A stretch of 12,472 nt of DNA from an uncultured Lysobacteraceae bacterium (GTDB taxonomy: Bacteria > Pseudomonadota > Gammaproteobacteria > Xanthomonadales > Rhodanobacteraceae), in the NCBI GenBank assembly GCA_946480705.1, contig CAMLLF010000039.1, positions 1 to 12,472 on the forward strand, written 5' to 3'. The notes below the pieces were generated by a model, which saw nothing but the letters and a program-made list of their open reading frames with translations, searched no databases and was not told the origin of the DNA. The first letter of the stretch is position 1; every line of letters begins with the position of its first letter. The position numbers and the translations under genes are program-made. This document shows, piece after piece, positions 6,481 through 12,472 of the stretch.

Positions 6481-7359
6481 TTGCCCCTGTCCGCATCAAC
6501 AAAGGCACTTCTCCAGATCCACTTCTGCGTCGTTCTCTGGGGACTCACCGCCATCCTCGGAAAACTCATCAGCCTGCCCGCCACCGCGCTCGTCTGGTGG
6601 CGCATGCTGCTCGTCAGCGCGACCGCGCTGCTGCTGCCGCGCGTCTGGCGCACGCTGCGCGCCATGCCGCGACGCCAGATCGCCATCTACGCCGGCATCG
6701 GCGCCGTCGTCGCGCTGCACTGGCTCGCGTTCTACGGTGCGATCAAACTCGCCAACGCCTCCGTCGCCGTCATCTCGATGGCGCTGTGCCCGATCTTCCT
6801 CGCCGTCATCGAACCGTGGATCGCGCGGCGCCCGTTCGACCTGCGCGAACTCGGCCTCGGACTCGCCGTCGTACCCGGCGTACTCCTCGTCGTCGGCGGC
6901 ACGCCATCGGGCATGCATCTCGGCCTCGTCGTCGGCGTGATCTCCGCGTTCTTCGCGTCCGCGTTCTCGGCGCTGAACAAACGTCACGCCGGCAACGCCG
7001 ACGCACTCACCGTCACCGCGATCGAACTCGGCGCGGGCACGCTGCTGTTGACGCTCGTCGCGCCGCTGCTCGCCGGCGACGCACCCGCGTTCGTCCTGCC
7101 CGACCTGCATGATTCCGTGCTGCTCGTCGTCCTCGCCTACGGCTGCACGCTGCTGCCGTTCGCACTCTCGCTCGTCGCGCTGCGCCAGATCAGCGCCTTC
7201 ACCGCGCAACTCGCGATCAACCTCGAACCCGTCTATGCGATTGCGATCGCCGCACTGCTGTTCGGCGAACAGCGGCAGCTCGACGCGGCGTTCTATCTCG
7301 GCGTCGTGATCATCGTCGCCGCGGTGATCGTGCATCCGCTGACGGCGCGGCGGCGGTAA
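6481..7359 (+). CDS. EamA/DMT superfamily transporter (predicted metabolite exporter)
   Basis: With the TTG start at 6481 the protein has 292 residues, the usual size of EamA transporters, and begins MPLSASTKALLQIHFCVVLW, an N-terminus of typical length. It contains two EamA repeats (about 14-138 and 148-285) and about ten hydrophobic helices. The second repeat ends with the family-typical stretch NLEPVYAIAIAALLFGE (247-263). Family members sit in the inner membrane and usually export amino acids, nucleobases or other small metabolites; the substrate cannot be inferred here. The start is uncertain: an in-frame ATG at 6394 would add 29 residues of poor quality, an ATG at 6446 is out of frame, and no start has a good ribosome-binding site. 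The gene faces the 507-residue exported protein tail to tail. Confidence 0.88.
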   Translation: MPLSASTKALLQIHFCVVLWGLTAILGKLISLPATALVWWRMLLVSATALLLPRVWRTLRAMPRRQIAIYAGIGAVVALHWLAFYGAIKLANASVAVISMALCPIFLAVIEPWIARRPFDLRELGLGLAVVPGVLLVVGGTPSGMHLGLVVGVISAFFASAFSALNKRHAGNADALTVTAIELGAGTLLLTLVAPLLAGDAPAFVLPDLHDSVLLVVLAYGCTLLPFALSLVALRQISAFTAQLAINLEPVYAIAIAALLFGEQRQLDAAFYLGVVIIVAAVIVHPLTARRR

Positions 7360-7360
7360 G

Positions 7361-7528
7361 GCAACGTAGGGCGAACCGAAGGGCATTGCGCCAAGGTCTC
7401 TCCGAAGCCGAGTCGCCCGCCAATGCGGGCGCTGCATCCGAAGTCATTTGCTTCAGCGTGCATGGACCGGCTTTGGCTTCTTCGACGTATTCGGCGCAAT
7501 GCCCTTCGGTTATTGCGCCCTGTGTTGC
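7361..7528. repeat. Intergenic repeat element, copy 1 (inverted terminal palindromes)
   Basis: This element fills the 187 bases between two convergent genes. Its left end (7361-7392) and right end (7493-7528) are inverted copies of one unit: 30 of 32 aligned bases match, and the left copy lacks CAAT. The right unit is itself palindromic, GGCGCAAT (7493-7500) and ATTGCGCC (7512-7519) around an 11-base loop. The interior contains GAAGCCGA, the hairpin GCCCGC/GCGGGC around CAAT, and GAAG/CTTC around TCATTTG. A related element occurs at 9134-9316 in the same orientation. Paired ends could act as a bidirectional transcription stop. It has no coding capacity. Confidence 0.7.
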
Positions 7529-7546
7529 GCGACACGTTCACGGCCG

Positions 7547-9070
7547 CTACGGCGACACATCCGCGCAACGTCCGCCGCCAGGCGACGAACAACGCATCTG
7601 CGCCTGCATCGGCGCCGCTTCGGCATACGTGGCCAGCACGCCCGGCGCAGCGTTCTGGTTCGTGTAGTGCGTGAAGCGCGTGCCGATCACCGGCAGGCCG
7701 GCGAGGCGGTAGCCTTCGAGTGATGCGGGCAGCACGGGGGACGTATCGCGTGCCTGATCGAATTCGACGATGAGCTGTCCGTCGCCGAAGTAGGGCACGG
7801 GTCTGCCGTTCTGGCCGGCGGTGCCCATGTGTCCATGCAGCCGCGAGTCGAATGCGGAATCGCGGACACCGGCCAGCGAAACCAGCTCGACGGCCGTGCC
7901 GGTCGTGCGCAGCGCGAGCGCGCCCTGGCCGAGCGGGCCGCGAAACAGTTCGGCGCCTTCGCGATCGAGCAGGCGGAATGCGTGGCCCGGCGATTGCGCG
8001 AGAGGAACCACGCCGCGGAACGTGGTTTGAAACGGCGGGCGCGGCGCTGTGGCGCCGAGCTGCGGATCGGTGTAGTGCGCGCGTGTCGGGTAGGTCAGCG
8101 CGAACGACGTCGTCGCGCCGAGTCGGGCCGTCGTGTCGGACGGCGCACTGAGCCGCGCGGCCATCAGCACGGCGCTGACGGCATCGAGAGCGCGATCGCT
8201 CGGATAATGCGCCTGGATCACGCGGCCGCCGTCGATCAGCAGTGCGGTCGCCTGACCGGTGGCGGGATCGCTCAGTGCGCTGCCGAGCAGCGACAGCACG
8301 CCCGGCGGCGGCGCGAAATGCTGGGCGACGCTGGCGCGCGTGCCGCGCGGACGGTCCTGGGGATCGACGCGGAATTCGTCGAGCGCCGTCGCCTGCGCAC
8401 CGTAGAGCGTGCCGGCGGCGACGTTCACGATCGCGATCGAGCCGCTGAGCCCACCGCCGGGATTCGTCAGATCGCGCAGCGGGTTGCGTGTCCAATAGCC
8501 GGCAGGTGCCGTCCAGGCCTGTTCGATCAGCAGGCAGTCGCGTGCGCCGCCGGCCGCCGGCGTGATCGCCGATGCGGTGGCGCTGTCGGCGACGATCGCC
8601 GCCAGTTCCACCGCTTCGACATAGCCTTCGCGTACGCGCCGCGGTTCGCTGCTGCCAGCGTCGATCGGCACGCTCAGCGGCAGGTAGCGCCGGCCATCCG
8701 GCAGCTGCGGCAGATCGTTTGATCTGCTCAGTTGTGGATAGGTGCACGAAGGGTCGTCGGTCAGCAGCCCCGGCGATTCGTTCTCGCCGCGGTCGAACAG
8801 CGCCGCAGTCCAGCTGTCGTGCGGCGCGAGGTAGACGTTCAGCGCTGCGACGCTACGGCCGTTCTCGCCTTCCGCGACACGCAGCTGCACGATTTTCGCG
8901 CGGTCGAGATGGTTGGTCAGCGTGATCAGGCTCGCGTTGCCGGCTGCCGTCGTGTAGTACGGCCAGATCAGCACCTGACCCTGGCCGTGCGCGTTCAGCA
9001 TCACCGCATGAGCGCCGTGCGCCGCGAAAGTTCCCAGAAAGAATCCGACAAATGCCCTTCGTATACTCAT
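7547..9070 (-). CDS. Uncharacterised exported protein, 507 residues
   Basis: The start at 9070 was chosen because it opens a clear signal peptide (residues 1-22, MSIRRAFVGFFLGTFAAHGA then HA) and has GAGGGA eight bases upstream; the frame is open 121 codons further, but that part runs through a repeat element. The mature N-terminus (NAHGQGQVLIWPYYTTAAGN, then LITLTNHLDRAKIVQLRVAEG and NVYLAPHDSWTAALF) resembles a group of exported gammaproteobacterial proteins of about 500 residues with the pattern 'GxGQVLxxPYYT...N...K...VRFxEGxNxRxVxxFNxYLSPxDxWTAAxF', recalled from memory and without known function. Residues about 45-95 look like an immunoglobulin-like beta fold. Cysteines are few (Cys109, one in GARDCLL, two near the C-terminus). 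There are no enzyme motifs. It is flanked by two related repeat elements. Location is probably periplasmic or cell surface. Confidence 0.82.
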   Translation of the reverse strand: MSIRRAFVGFFLGTFAAHGAHAVMLNAHGQGQVLIWPYYTTAAGNASLITLTNHLDRAKIVQLRVAEGENGRSVAALNVYLAPHDSWTAALFDRGENESPGLLTDDPSCTYPQLSRSNDLPQLPDGRRYLPLSVPIDAGSSEPRRVREGYVEAVELAAIVADSATASAITPAAGGARDCLLIEQAWTAPAGYWTRNPLRDLTNPGGGLSGSIAIVNVAAGTLYGAQATALDEFRVDPQDRPRGTRASVAQHFAPPPGVLSLLGSALSDPATGQATALLIDGGRVIQAHYPSDRALDAVSAVLMAARLSAPSDTTARLGATTSFALTYPTRAHYTDPQLGATAPRPPFQTTFRGVVPLAQSPGHAFRLLDREGAELFRGPLGQGALALRTTGTAVELVSLAGVRDSAFDSRLHGHMGTAGQNGRPVPYFGDGQLIVEFDQARDTSPVLPASLEGYRLAGLPVIGTRFTHYTNQNAAPGVLATYAEAAPMQAQMRCSSPGGGRCADVSP

Positions 9071-9133
9071 CGCACTGTTCCCTCGGCTGGAGTCGCGCAT
9101 CAGAACGACGGGAGCGTGCGGAGTTCCAGAAGA

Positions 9134-9316
9134 AAACCGTAAGGCGCAATGACCGTAGGGCATTGCGCCAGGTCTTCCCGAAGCCGACCCGCGTGAAACC
9201 GCGTGCGATGCGTCCGGAGCCCGATGGGTTCGGCGGACGCGAAGGAGCTTTGCTCCTCCGCTTTTGTCGTTGTTGTTGCCGGCACGATGCGCTGCGCTTA
9301 TTGCGTTCTGCGTCGC
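9134..9316. repeat. Intergenic repeat element, copy 2
   Basis: The left end contains a perfect palindrome, GGCGCAAT (9143-9150) and ATTGCGCC (9162-9169), around an 11-base loop. The right end (9281-9316) is a worn inverted copy, matching the right unit of copy 1 at 27 of 36 bases. The interior follows the order of copy 1: AGGTCTTCCCGAAGCCGA after the left palindrome (7394-7411 is nearly the same), then GCGTCC/GGACGC arms, then AGGAGC-TTT-GCTCCT (9243-9257) where copy 1 has GAAG-TCATTTG-CTTC. It lies just upstream of the 507-residue exported protein gene, so that gene's promoter must lie within or below it. No coding capacity is evident. Confidence 0.65.
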
Positions 9317-9350
9317 TTCGGCGGCGGCAGTTCCGGCGTGAAGCAAAGCG

Positions 9351-9418
9351 CTCGAAAACCGCGGCATTCCTGCTGCCGCCCGCGCTGGGAATGCGTCCGT
9401 GCCGCCGCGGTCTTCGAG
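9351..9418. repeat. Large imperfect palindrome between the two exported-protein genes
   Basis: CTCGAAAACCGCGGC (9351-9365) pairs with GCCGCGGTCTTCGAG (9404-9418) at 14 of 15 positions. An inner pair, GCATTCC (9364-9370) and GGAATGC (9388-9394), lies inside it. It sits next to the T-run of the neighbouring terminator but has no T-run of its own. It may be another dispersed palindrome or a backup terminator for the minus-strand 539-residue gene. The remaining bases of the 471-base gap 9071-9541 are covered by repeat copy 2 and the terminator; no gene is seen there. Confidence 0.55.
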
Positions 9419-9424
9419 TTGAGG

Positions 9425-9534
9425 AAAAAACACCGCATCACCGGCGGCAGCGATGGCTGGGTCTGCGCGCGCCTGGCTACGGGCGATCGATGTCCGGCTG
9501 TCCCGCCGCCGTCGCTGCCGCGCGGTGATGCGGT
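9425..9534 (-). terminator. Intrinsic terminator with a 22-bp stem and a 58-base loop
   Basis: On the minus strand, seven bases after the stop codon of the 539-residue protein gene, bases 9534-9523 pair with 9443-9432 (12 bp) and, after one bulged base at 9522, bases 9521-9512 pair with 9453-9444 (10 bp). One base after the stem comes T6 (9430-9425). Stem plus T-run make this a convincing terminator, but the 58-base loop is far longer than the usual 3-10 bases. The arms read ACCGCATCACCG...CGGCAGCGA and the complement. Confidence 0.65.
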
Positions 9535-9541
9535 CGGCGAA

Positions 9542-11161
9542 TCAGTCGAGCGTGCCGCGGAAGATGCGGTCCGACGCCTGCGCGAGCAGCAGCACCTGGC
9601 CGTAGGTCGCTACCGTTGCCGACACGAGCACGTTGCCGTCGGCGCCGATCCAGCGGTCGCGGCCGCGGCTGCTGTCGGAGCCGTAGCCGGGCAGGTCGAA
9701 GGTCGACACGGTGGCCTGCAGGTTGCCGGTCGTCGTTGCGACGGTGACGGCCTGGCCGGGTTCGAGCAGTTTGCGCGGCGCGCGGCCGGCTTCGAGTGCC
9801 CACAGCGCGTTGACGTCACCGGGGTTGGTGCGTGCTTCCACGACGATCGTGCCGTTCGCGAGCACGGCGCTGGCACCGAAGCTGACCCAGGTGCGGGTCG
9901 GCTCGGGCCCGTACTGGCCCGGAATGCCGATCAGCGCGACGAGTTCGGGGCGCTGTCCGGTGCGCACGCGCCAGAAACCGGTCGGATTGCCGCCGTCGGT
10001 AGTCTCCACGCGTGCGGTGAACGCGGCATAGGCACCGTTCGCGCTCAGCGTTTCCGGATTGAACGTGAGCCAGGTTGCGTCGATCCAGTTCGGGCCGTAG
10101 TAGCCCGTGGTATCGCGATAGGCCATCGGGCGGTTGCGCGAGCCGTCATGCCAGAACAGGCCGTATTCGCTCGAAGAGCCGCTGGTGCGGCGGAAATAAT
10201 TGAAAAAGTACAATTGGTTCGGAAGTCCGGGCTGGGCCGCTTCGAAGTCGTTGCTGAACGTCGCCGTGGCGATGCCGATGTCGGGGCCGCGCGCGCCGGT
10301 CTCGTCGTCGACGGCGACCGCGCGCGGATTGCCGGCGCAGATTTCCCAGATGCCGCCGCGCGAGCCGGTCGCGTCGAACACGCCGTAGACGCGGCCCTCG
10401 CGCGTGACGCTGACGCTGTCGGTCAGGGTCCAGCCGGTGTGGAACGAGTCGCCGGCGGCGAGGCCCGGTGCGAGCGCGGCTTCGGTCGCGCCGGCGCGCA
10501 GGCAGGGGCGGTTGCCGGTGCCGGGCACGTGCCTGACGATCGCGCGGCCGCTCGCGTTGGTCGGGCTCAGCAGGTCGGCGTCGAGCACGACGTTGCCGCC
10601 GTTCATCGCCCGGCCGACCGCAAAGCCCGAGGCGTCGGCGAAACGCCAGCCCGCGCCGAGGCCCGGGCCGAGCACGGCGTCGGTCTGTGCGCGTGCGATC
10701 TCGACATTGCGCGTGCCGTCCCAGCGCCAGATACCGTAACTGTTGTTCGTGCTCGACCCGGGTTCGCCGGCACGGCCGGCAAACACGCGCTGGCCGTCGG
10801 GTGCCGAGGCGCCGTCGCCCGAGACGATGTTCTGGAATACGTGGCCGGCCTCGGCGCCTTGGCGGCCCGGGCCGCGCACGCCGGTGACGCCGAGTTCGGT
10901 GTAGCGCACGAATGTGCCGGGCGTGCGCGCCCAATAGCCGGCGAGGCTGTCGGGGCTGGTCACGCGCAGGCCGACGAGTTCGCCGCCGGCGTCGCCGAGG
11001 ATGGCGTCGGTCAGGCTGCGGCCGGTGCCGTTGGGCATGCCGGTCGTGACGACGCGGCTGTCTTCGCCGGCGACGACGCGCCAGGCGGCGGTCTGCGCGG
11101 GGACGAGCGGCGCGTAGACCAGGGCCGCGGCGAGCGCGGCTCCAATTTTCAGGTTCGACAT
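9542..11161 (-). CDS. Uncharacterised exported repeat protein, 539 residues (possible seven-bladed propeller)
   Basis: The start at 11161 opens a signal peptide (MSNLKIGAALAAALVYAPLV then PAQ, residues 1-23) and follows GGAGAG at good spacing; the 26 codons upstream in frame look non-coding. The mature protein carries about seven degenerate repeats of 57-69 residues. Each has an aromatic strand such as GYWARTPGTF (75), GIWRWDGTRN (143), GIWEICAGNPR (270), GLFWHDGSRN (334), GFWRVRTGQR (395) or ALWALEAGRA (452), followed in most copies 17-24 residues later by a '(G/A)PG/GPx' turn (near 97, 165, 231, 292, 356, 418). The period suggests a beta-propeller or a tandem-repeat surface protein of the choice-of-anchor kind; no C-terminal sorting signal is visible. 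There is no enzyme motif. It is divergent from the DNA-binding kinase gene and may share its control region. Confidence 0.82.
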   Translation of the reverse strand: MSNLKIGAALAAALVYAPLVPAQTAAWRVVAGEDSRVVTTGMPNGTGRSLTDAILGDAGGELVGLRVTSPDSLAGYWARTPGTFVRYTELGVTGVRGPGRQGAEAGHVFQNIVSGDGASAPDGQRVFAGRAGEPGSSTNNSYGIWRWDGTRNVEIARAQTDAVLGPGLGAGWRFADASGFAVGRAMNGGNVVLDADLLSPTNASGRAIVRHVPGTGNRPCLRAGATEAALAPGLAAGDSFHTGWTLTDSVSVTREGRVYGVFDATGSRGGIWEICAGNPRAVAVDDETGARGPDIGIATATFSNDFEAAQPGLPNQLYFFNYFRRTSGSSSEYGLFWHDGSRNRPMAYRDTTGYYGPNWIDATWLTFNPETLSANGAYAAFTARVETTDGGNPTGFWRVRTGQRPELVALIGIPGQYGPEPTRTWVSFGASAVLANGTIVVEARTNPGDVNALWALEAGRAPRKLLEPGQAVTVATTTGNLQATVSTFDLPGYGSDSSRGRDRWIGADGNVLVSATVATYGQVLLLAQASDRIFRGTLD

Positions 11162-11300
11162 GGGTTCTCTCCGGATCTCAGGCGGGCCTGCGCCGCGGTC
11201 CGTGTTGTTCGGCTGACGTTTCCGTGCGTTCGCGTTCATGCGATAGGCCGGCGCAGGCGACCCATGCTAGGGTTCACGACGGATTTCGTAGGCACGGATG

Positions 11301-11329
11301 GATAACGGCGCGGTAACGGATGGGTAACG
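11301..11329. promoter_or_regulatory. Three GRTAACG direct repeats with an exact 11-bp period
   Basis: GATAACG (11301-11307), GGTAACG (11312-11318) and GGTAACG (11323-11329) are in the same orientation with start-to-start distances of 11 and 11 bp, placing them on one face of the helix. OmpR/PhoB-family winged-helix proteins are known to bind such head-to-tail repeats spaced 10-11 bp. The neighbouring plus-strand gene encodes exactly this type of domain, so this is a candidate operator for it, shared with the divergent exported-protein gene. The rest of 11162-11399 shows no gene. Confidence 0.5.
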
Positions 11330-11357
11330 CCGCGCTGCGCGGCGATTTTTTCGCCGC
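11328..11357 (+). promoter_or_regulatory. Terminator-like leader hairpin with an alternative pairing
   Basis: CGCCGCG (11328-11334) and CGCGGCG (11338-11344) form a 7-bp stem around CTG, followed by A and T6 (11346-11351): an intrinsic terminator on the plus strand, 48 bases before the kinase ATG. GCGGCGA (11339-11345) can instead pair with TCGCCGC (11351-11357), placing five Ts in the loop and destroying the first stem. The left arm overlaps the last GRTAACG repeat. It could be an attenuator of the kinase gene or only a stop for upstream read-through. Confidence 0.45.
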
Positions 11358-11399
11358 CGGAAGCGATTCCCGGCCGCCGGCGCCGCGCCTTCAGCACGC

Positions 11400-12472
11400 A
11401 TGAAGATCGACAACGACACGCCGGAACGGCCCTCCTATTCCTATCGCTTCGGCACGGCCGAGTTCGACGAGGCGCGCTTCGAGCTGCGCGTGGCCGGCCT
11501 GCCGGTCGACGTCGAGCGGCGCGCGCTCGAAGTGCTGCTTTATCTGCTCCGCCACGCGGGCGAGGTCGTCACGAAGGACGAATTGCTGCGCGAGGTCTGG
11601 GCCGGGCGCATCACGGTCGACAAGGTCTTGCCGAACGCGATCAACAAGCTGCGCCGTGCGCTCGGCGAGGCGAACGCGGAGCGCGTGCAGACCCAGGCAC
11701 GCATCGGCTATCGGCTCGACGGCGCGATCGAGCGCATCGCGGTCGGCCGCCGGCTCACGAGCCGCATCGATCTGTCGGCGGGCCTGCCCGTGCCGGGCCG
11801 CGACAATTTCCTGTTGCGCCGCCAGCTCGGCAGCAACCGCGGCAGCGAGGTCTGGCTGGCCGAGCACGCGAAGACGCGCGAGAAGCGCGTCTACAAGTTC
11901 GGCACCGACGGCGAGCGGCTGCGCTCGCTCAAGCGCGAAGCGACGCTCGCGCGCGTGCTGCAGGAAAGCCTCGACGACCGCACCCATTTCGTCGACATCA
12001 TCGACTGGAACTTCGAAAGCCCGCCGTTCTTCCTGGAATGCCAGTTCGGCGGCGACAGTCTGCTCGACTGGTCCGAGCGGCATCTGGCGGCGCTGTCGGT
12101 CGAAGAACGCGTCGCACTGTTCCTGCAGATCGCCGACGCGGTAGCCGCGGCGCACGCGGTCGGCGTGCTGCACAAGGATCTCAAGCCCGCGAACGTGCTG
12201 ATCGCGCCGGCGGAGCCGGGCTGGCTGATCCGCCTGACCGACTTCGGCAGCGGCCGGCTGCTCGACCCGGAGCGGCTGGAGTCGCTCGGCATCACGCAGC
12301 TCGGCCTCACGGTGACGCAGAGCATCGCGACCGATTCGTCGGCGGGCACGCCGCTCTACGTCGCGCCGGAAGTGTTCGCCGGCCACGCGCCGACCGTGCA
12401 GAGCGACGTGTTCGCGCTCGGCATCCTGCTGTATCAGCTGCTGGCGGGCCGCCTGAACAAGCCGATGGTGTC
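11400..12472 (+). CDS. OmpR-type winged-helix DNA-binding domain fused to a Ser/Thr protein kinase (3' end outside window)
   Basis: The frame is open from the ATG at 11400 to the window end, giving 357 residues. Residues 15-108 form an OmpR/PhoB-type winged helix (Trans_reg_C pattern: LEVLLYLLRHAGEVVTKDEL, LREVWAG, NAINKLRRALGE, then QARIGYRL at the wing). Residues 136-357 are a eukaryotic-type kinase: glycine loop LGSNRGSEVWLA (143-154), ATP-binding Lys166, Glu180, catalytic HKDLKPANV with Asp260 and Asn265, DFG Asp281, APE Glu324 and Asp336. All key residues are present, so it should be active. No receiver domain precedes the winged helix. Such fusions occur in Xanthomonadales; many continue with TPR or other sensor repeats, which cannot be seen here. 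No Shine-Dalgarno site is visible before the ATG. Confidence 0.9.
   Translation, partial: MKIDNDTPERPSYSYRFGTAEFDEARFELRVAGLPVDVERRALEVLLYLLRHAGEVVTKDELLREVWAGRITVDKVLPNAINKLRRALGEANAERVQTQARIGYRLDGAIERIAVGRRLTSRIDLSAGLPVPGRDNFLLRRQLGSNRGSEVWLAEHAKTREKRVYKFGTDGERLRSLKREATLARVLQESLDDRTHFVDIIDWNFESPPFFLECQFGGDSLLDWSERHLAALSVEERVALFLQIADAVAAAHAVGVLHKDLKPANVLIAPAEPGWLIRLTDFGSGRLLDPERLESLGITQLGLTVTQSIATDSSAGTPLYVAPEVFAGHAPTVQSDVFALGILLYQLLAGRLNKPMV

Noticed and set aside
6446..6940. Plus-strand frame starting at the ATG at 6446
   Set aside because: It is out of frame with the exporter and gives a Ser/Pro/Arg-rich sequence without membrane helices.
7361..7528. CRISPR array
   Set aside because: There are only two inverted units per element, not regularly spaced direct repeats with unique spacers.
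7293..8747. 484-codon minus-strand frame overlapping the exporter end, repeat copy 1 and the 507-residue gene
   Set aside because: It crosses three unrelated features and is Arg-rich in another frame of the real exported-protein gene.
9071..9433. N-terminal extension of the 507-residue exported protein (121 codons)
   Set aside because: It would bury the signal peptide and translate through repeat copy 2 and the 9351-9418 palindrome.
9203..11305. 700-codon plus-strand open frame opposite the 539-residue exported protein gene
   Set aside because: It is an antisense shadow caused by high GC. It is Arg/Ala/Val/Gly-rich without domain logic, covers two repeat structures and lies opposite a gene with a signal peptide and ribosome-binding site.
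11391..12386. 331-codon minus-strand open frame opposite the DNA-binding kinase gene
   Set aside because: The plus strand encodes all kinase and winged-helix motifs in one frame; the minus frame is Arg/Ala/Gln-rich with no motif.

Overview
The window is a GC-rich, densely coded bacterial chromosome segment. The heavy GC third-position bias, the kinase with an N-terminal OmpR-type DNA-binding domain, the ECF sigma factor coupled to a polytopic membrane protein, and the palindromic intergenic repeats together suggest a gammaproteobacterium of the Xanthomonadales/Lysobacterales type (for example a Rhodanobacteraceae member). That placement is an inference from gene style, not a database match. 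No rRNA, tRNA, CRISPR array, insertion sequence or phage gene was seen.

Left part (1-3282). The last 27 codons of an unidentified plus-strand gene meet an aldo/keto reductase gene tail to tail, with one base between the stop codons. Upstream of the reductase, on the same minus strand, lie an ECF-type sigma factor and a roughly eight-helix membrane protein that overlap by ATGA. The three genes could be one operon, with the membrane protein a candidate regulator of the sigma factor. A perfect hairpin lies between the sigma gene and the next gene.

Middle part (3283-7359). A secreted M23 (LytM-type) zinc peptidase and a secreted PQQ-repeat beta-propeller protein are divergently transcribed from a 166-base region that holds a palindrome and a 5'-UTR hairpin. 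A 254-base gap follows. It contains a minus-strand intrinsic terminator with no minus-strand gene before it, which points to a possible small or antisense RNA. Next comes an EamA/DMT-family exporter, probably starting at a TTG codon.

Right part (7360-12472). Two uncharacterised exported proteins (507 and 539 residues) are on the minus strand. Two related intergenic elements of about 170-180 bases, each bounded by inverted copies of a short palindrome, bracket the 507-residue gene. The 539-residue gene ends in an unusual terminator: a 22-bp stem with a 58-base loop and a T6 run. It is divergent from a gene, cut by the window end, encoding an OmpR-type winged helix fused to an apparently active Ser/Thr protein kinase. 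The region between these two holds three GRTAACG repeats spaced exactly 11 bp apart, the layout OmpR/PhoB-family regulators bind, followed by a terminator hairpin and a mutually exclusive alternative hairpin. This locus is the best candidate in the window for a little-described regulatory system: a DNA-binding kinase that may control itself and the neighbouring secreted protein.
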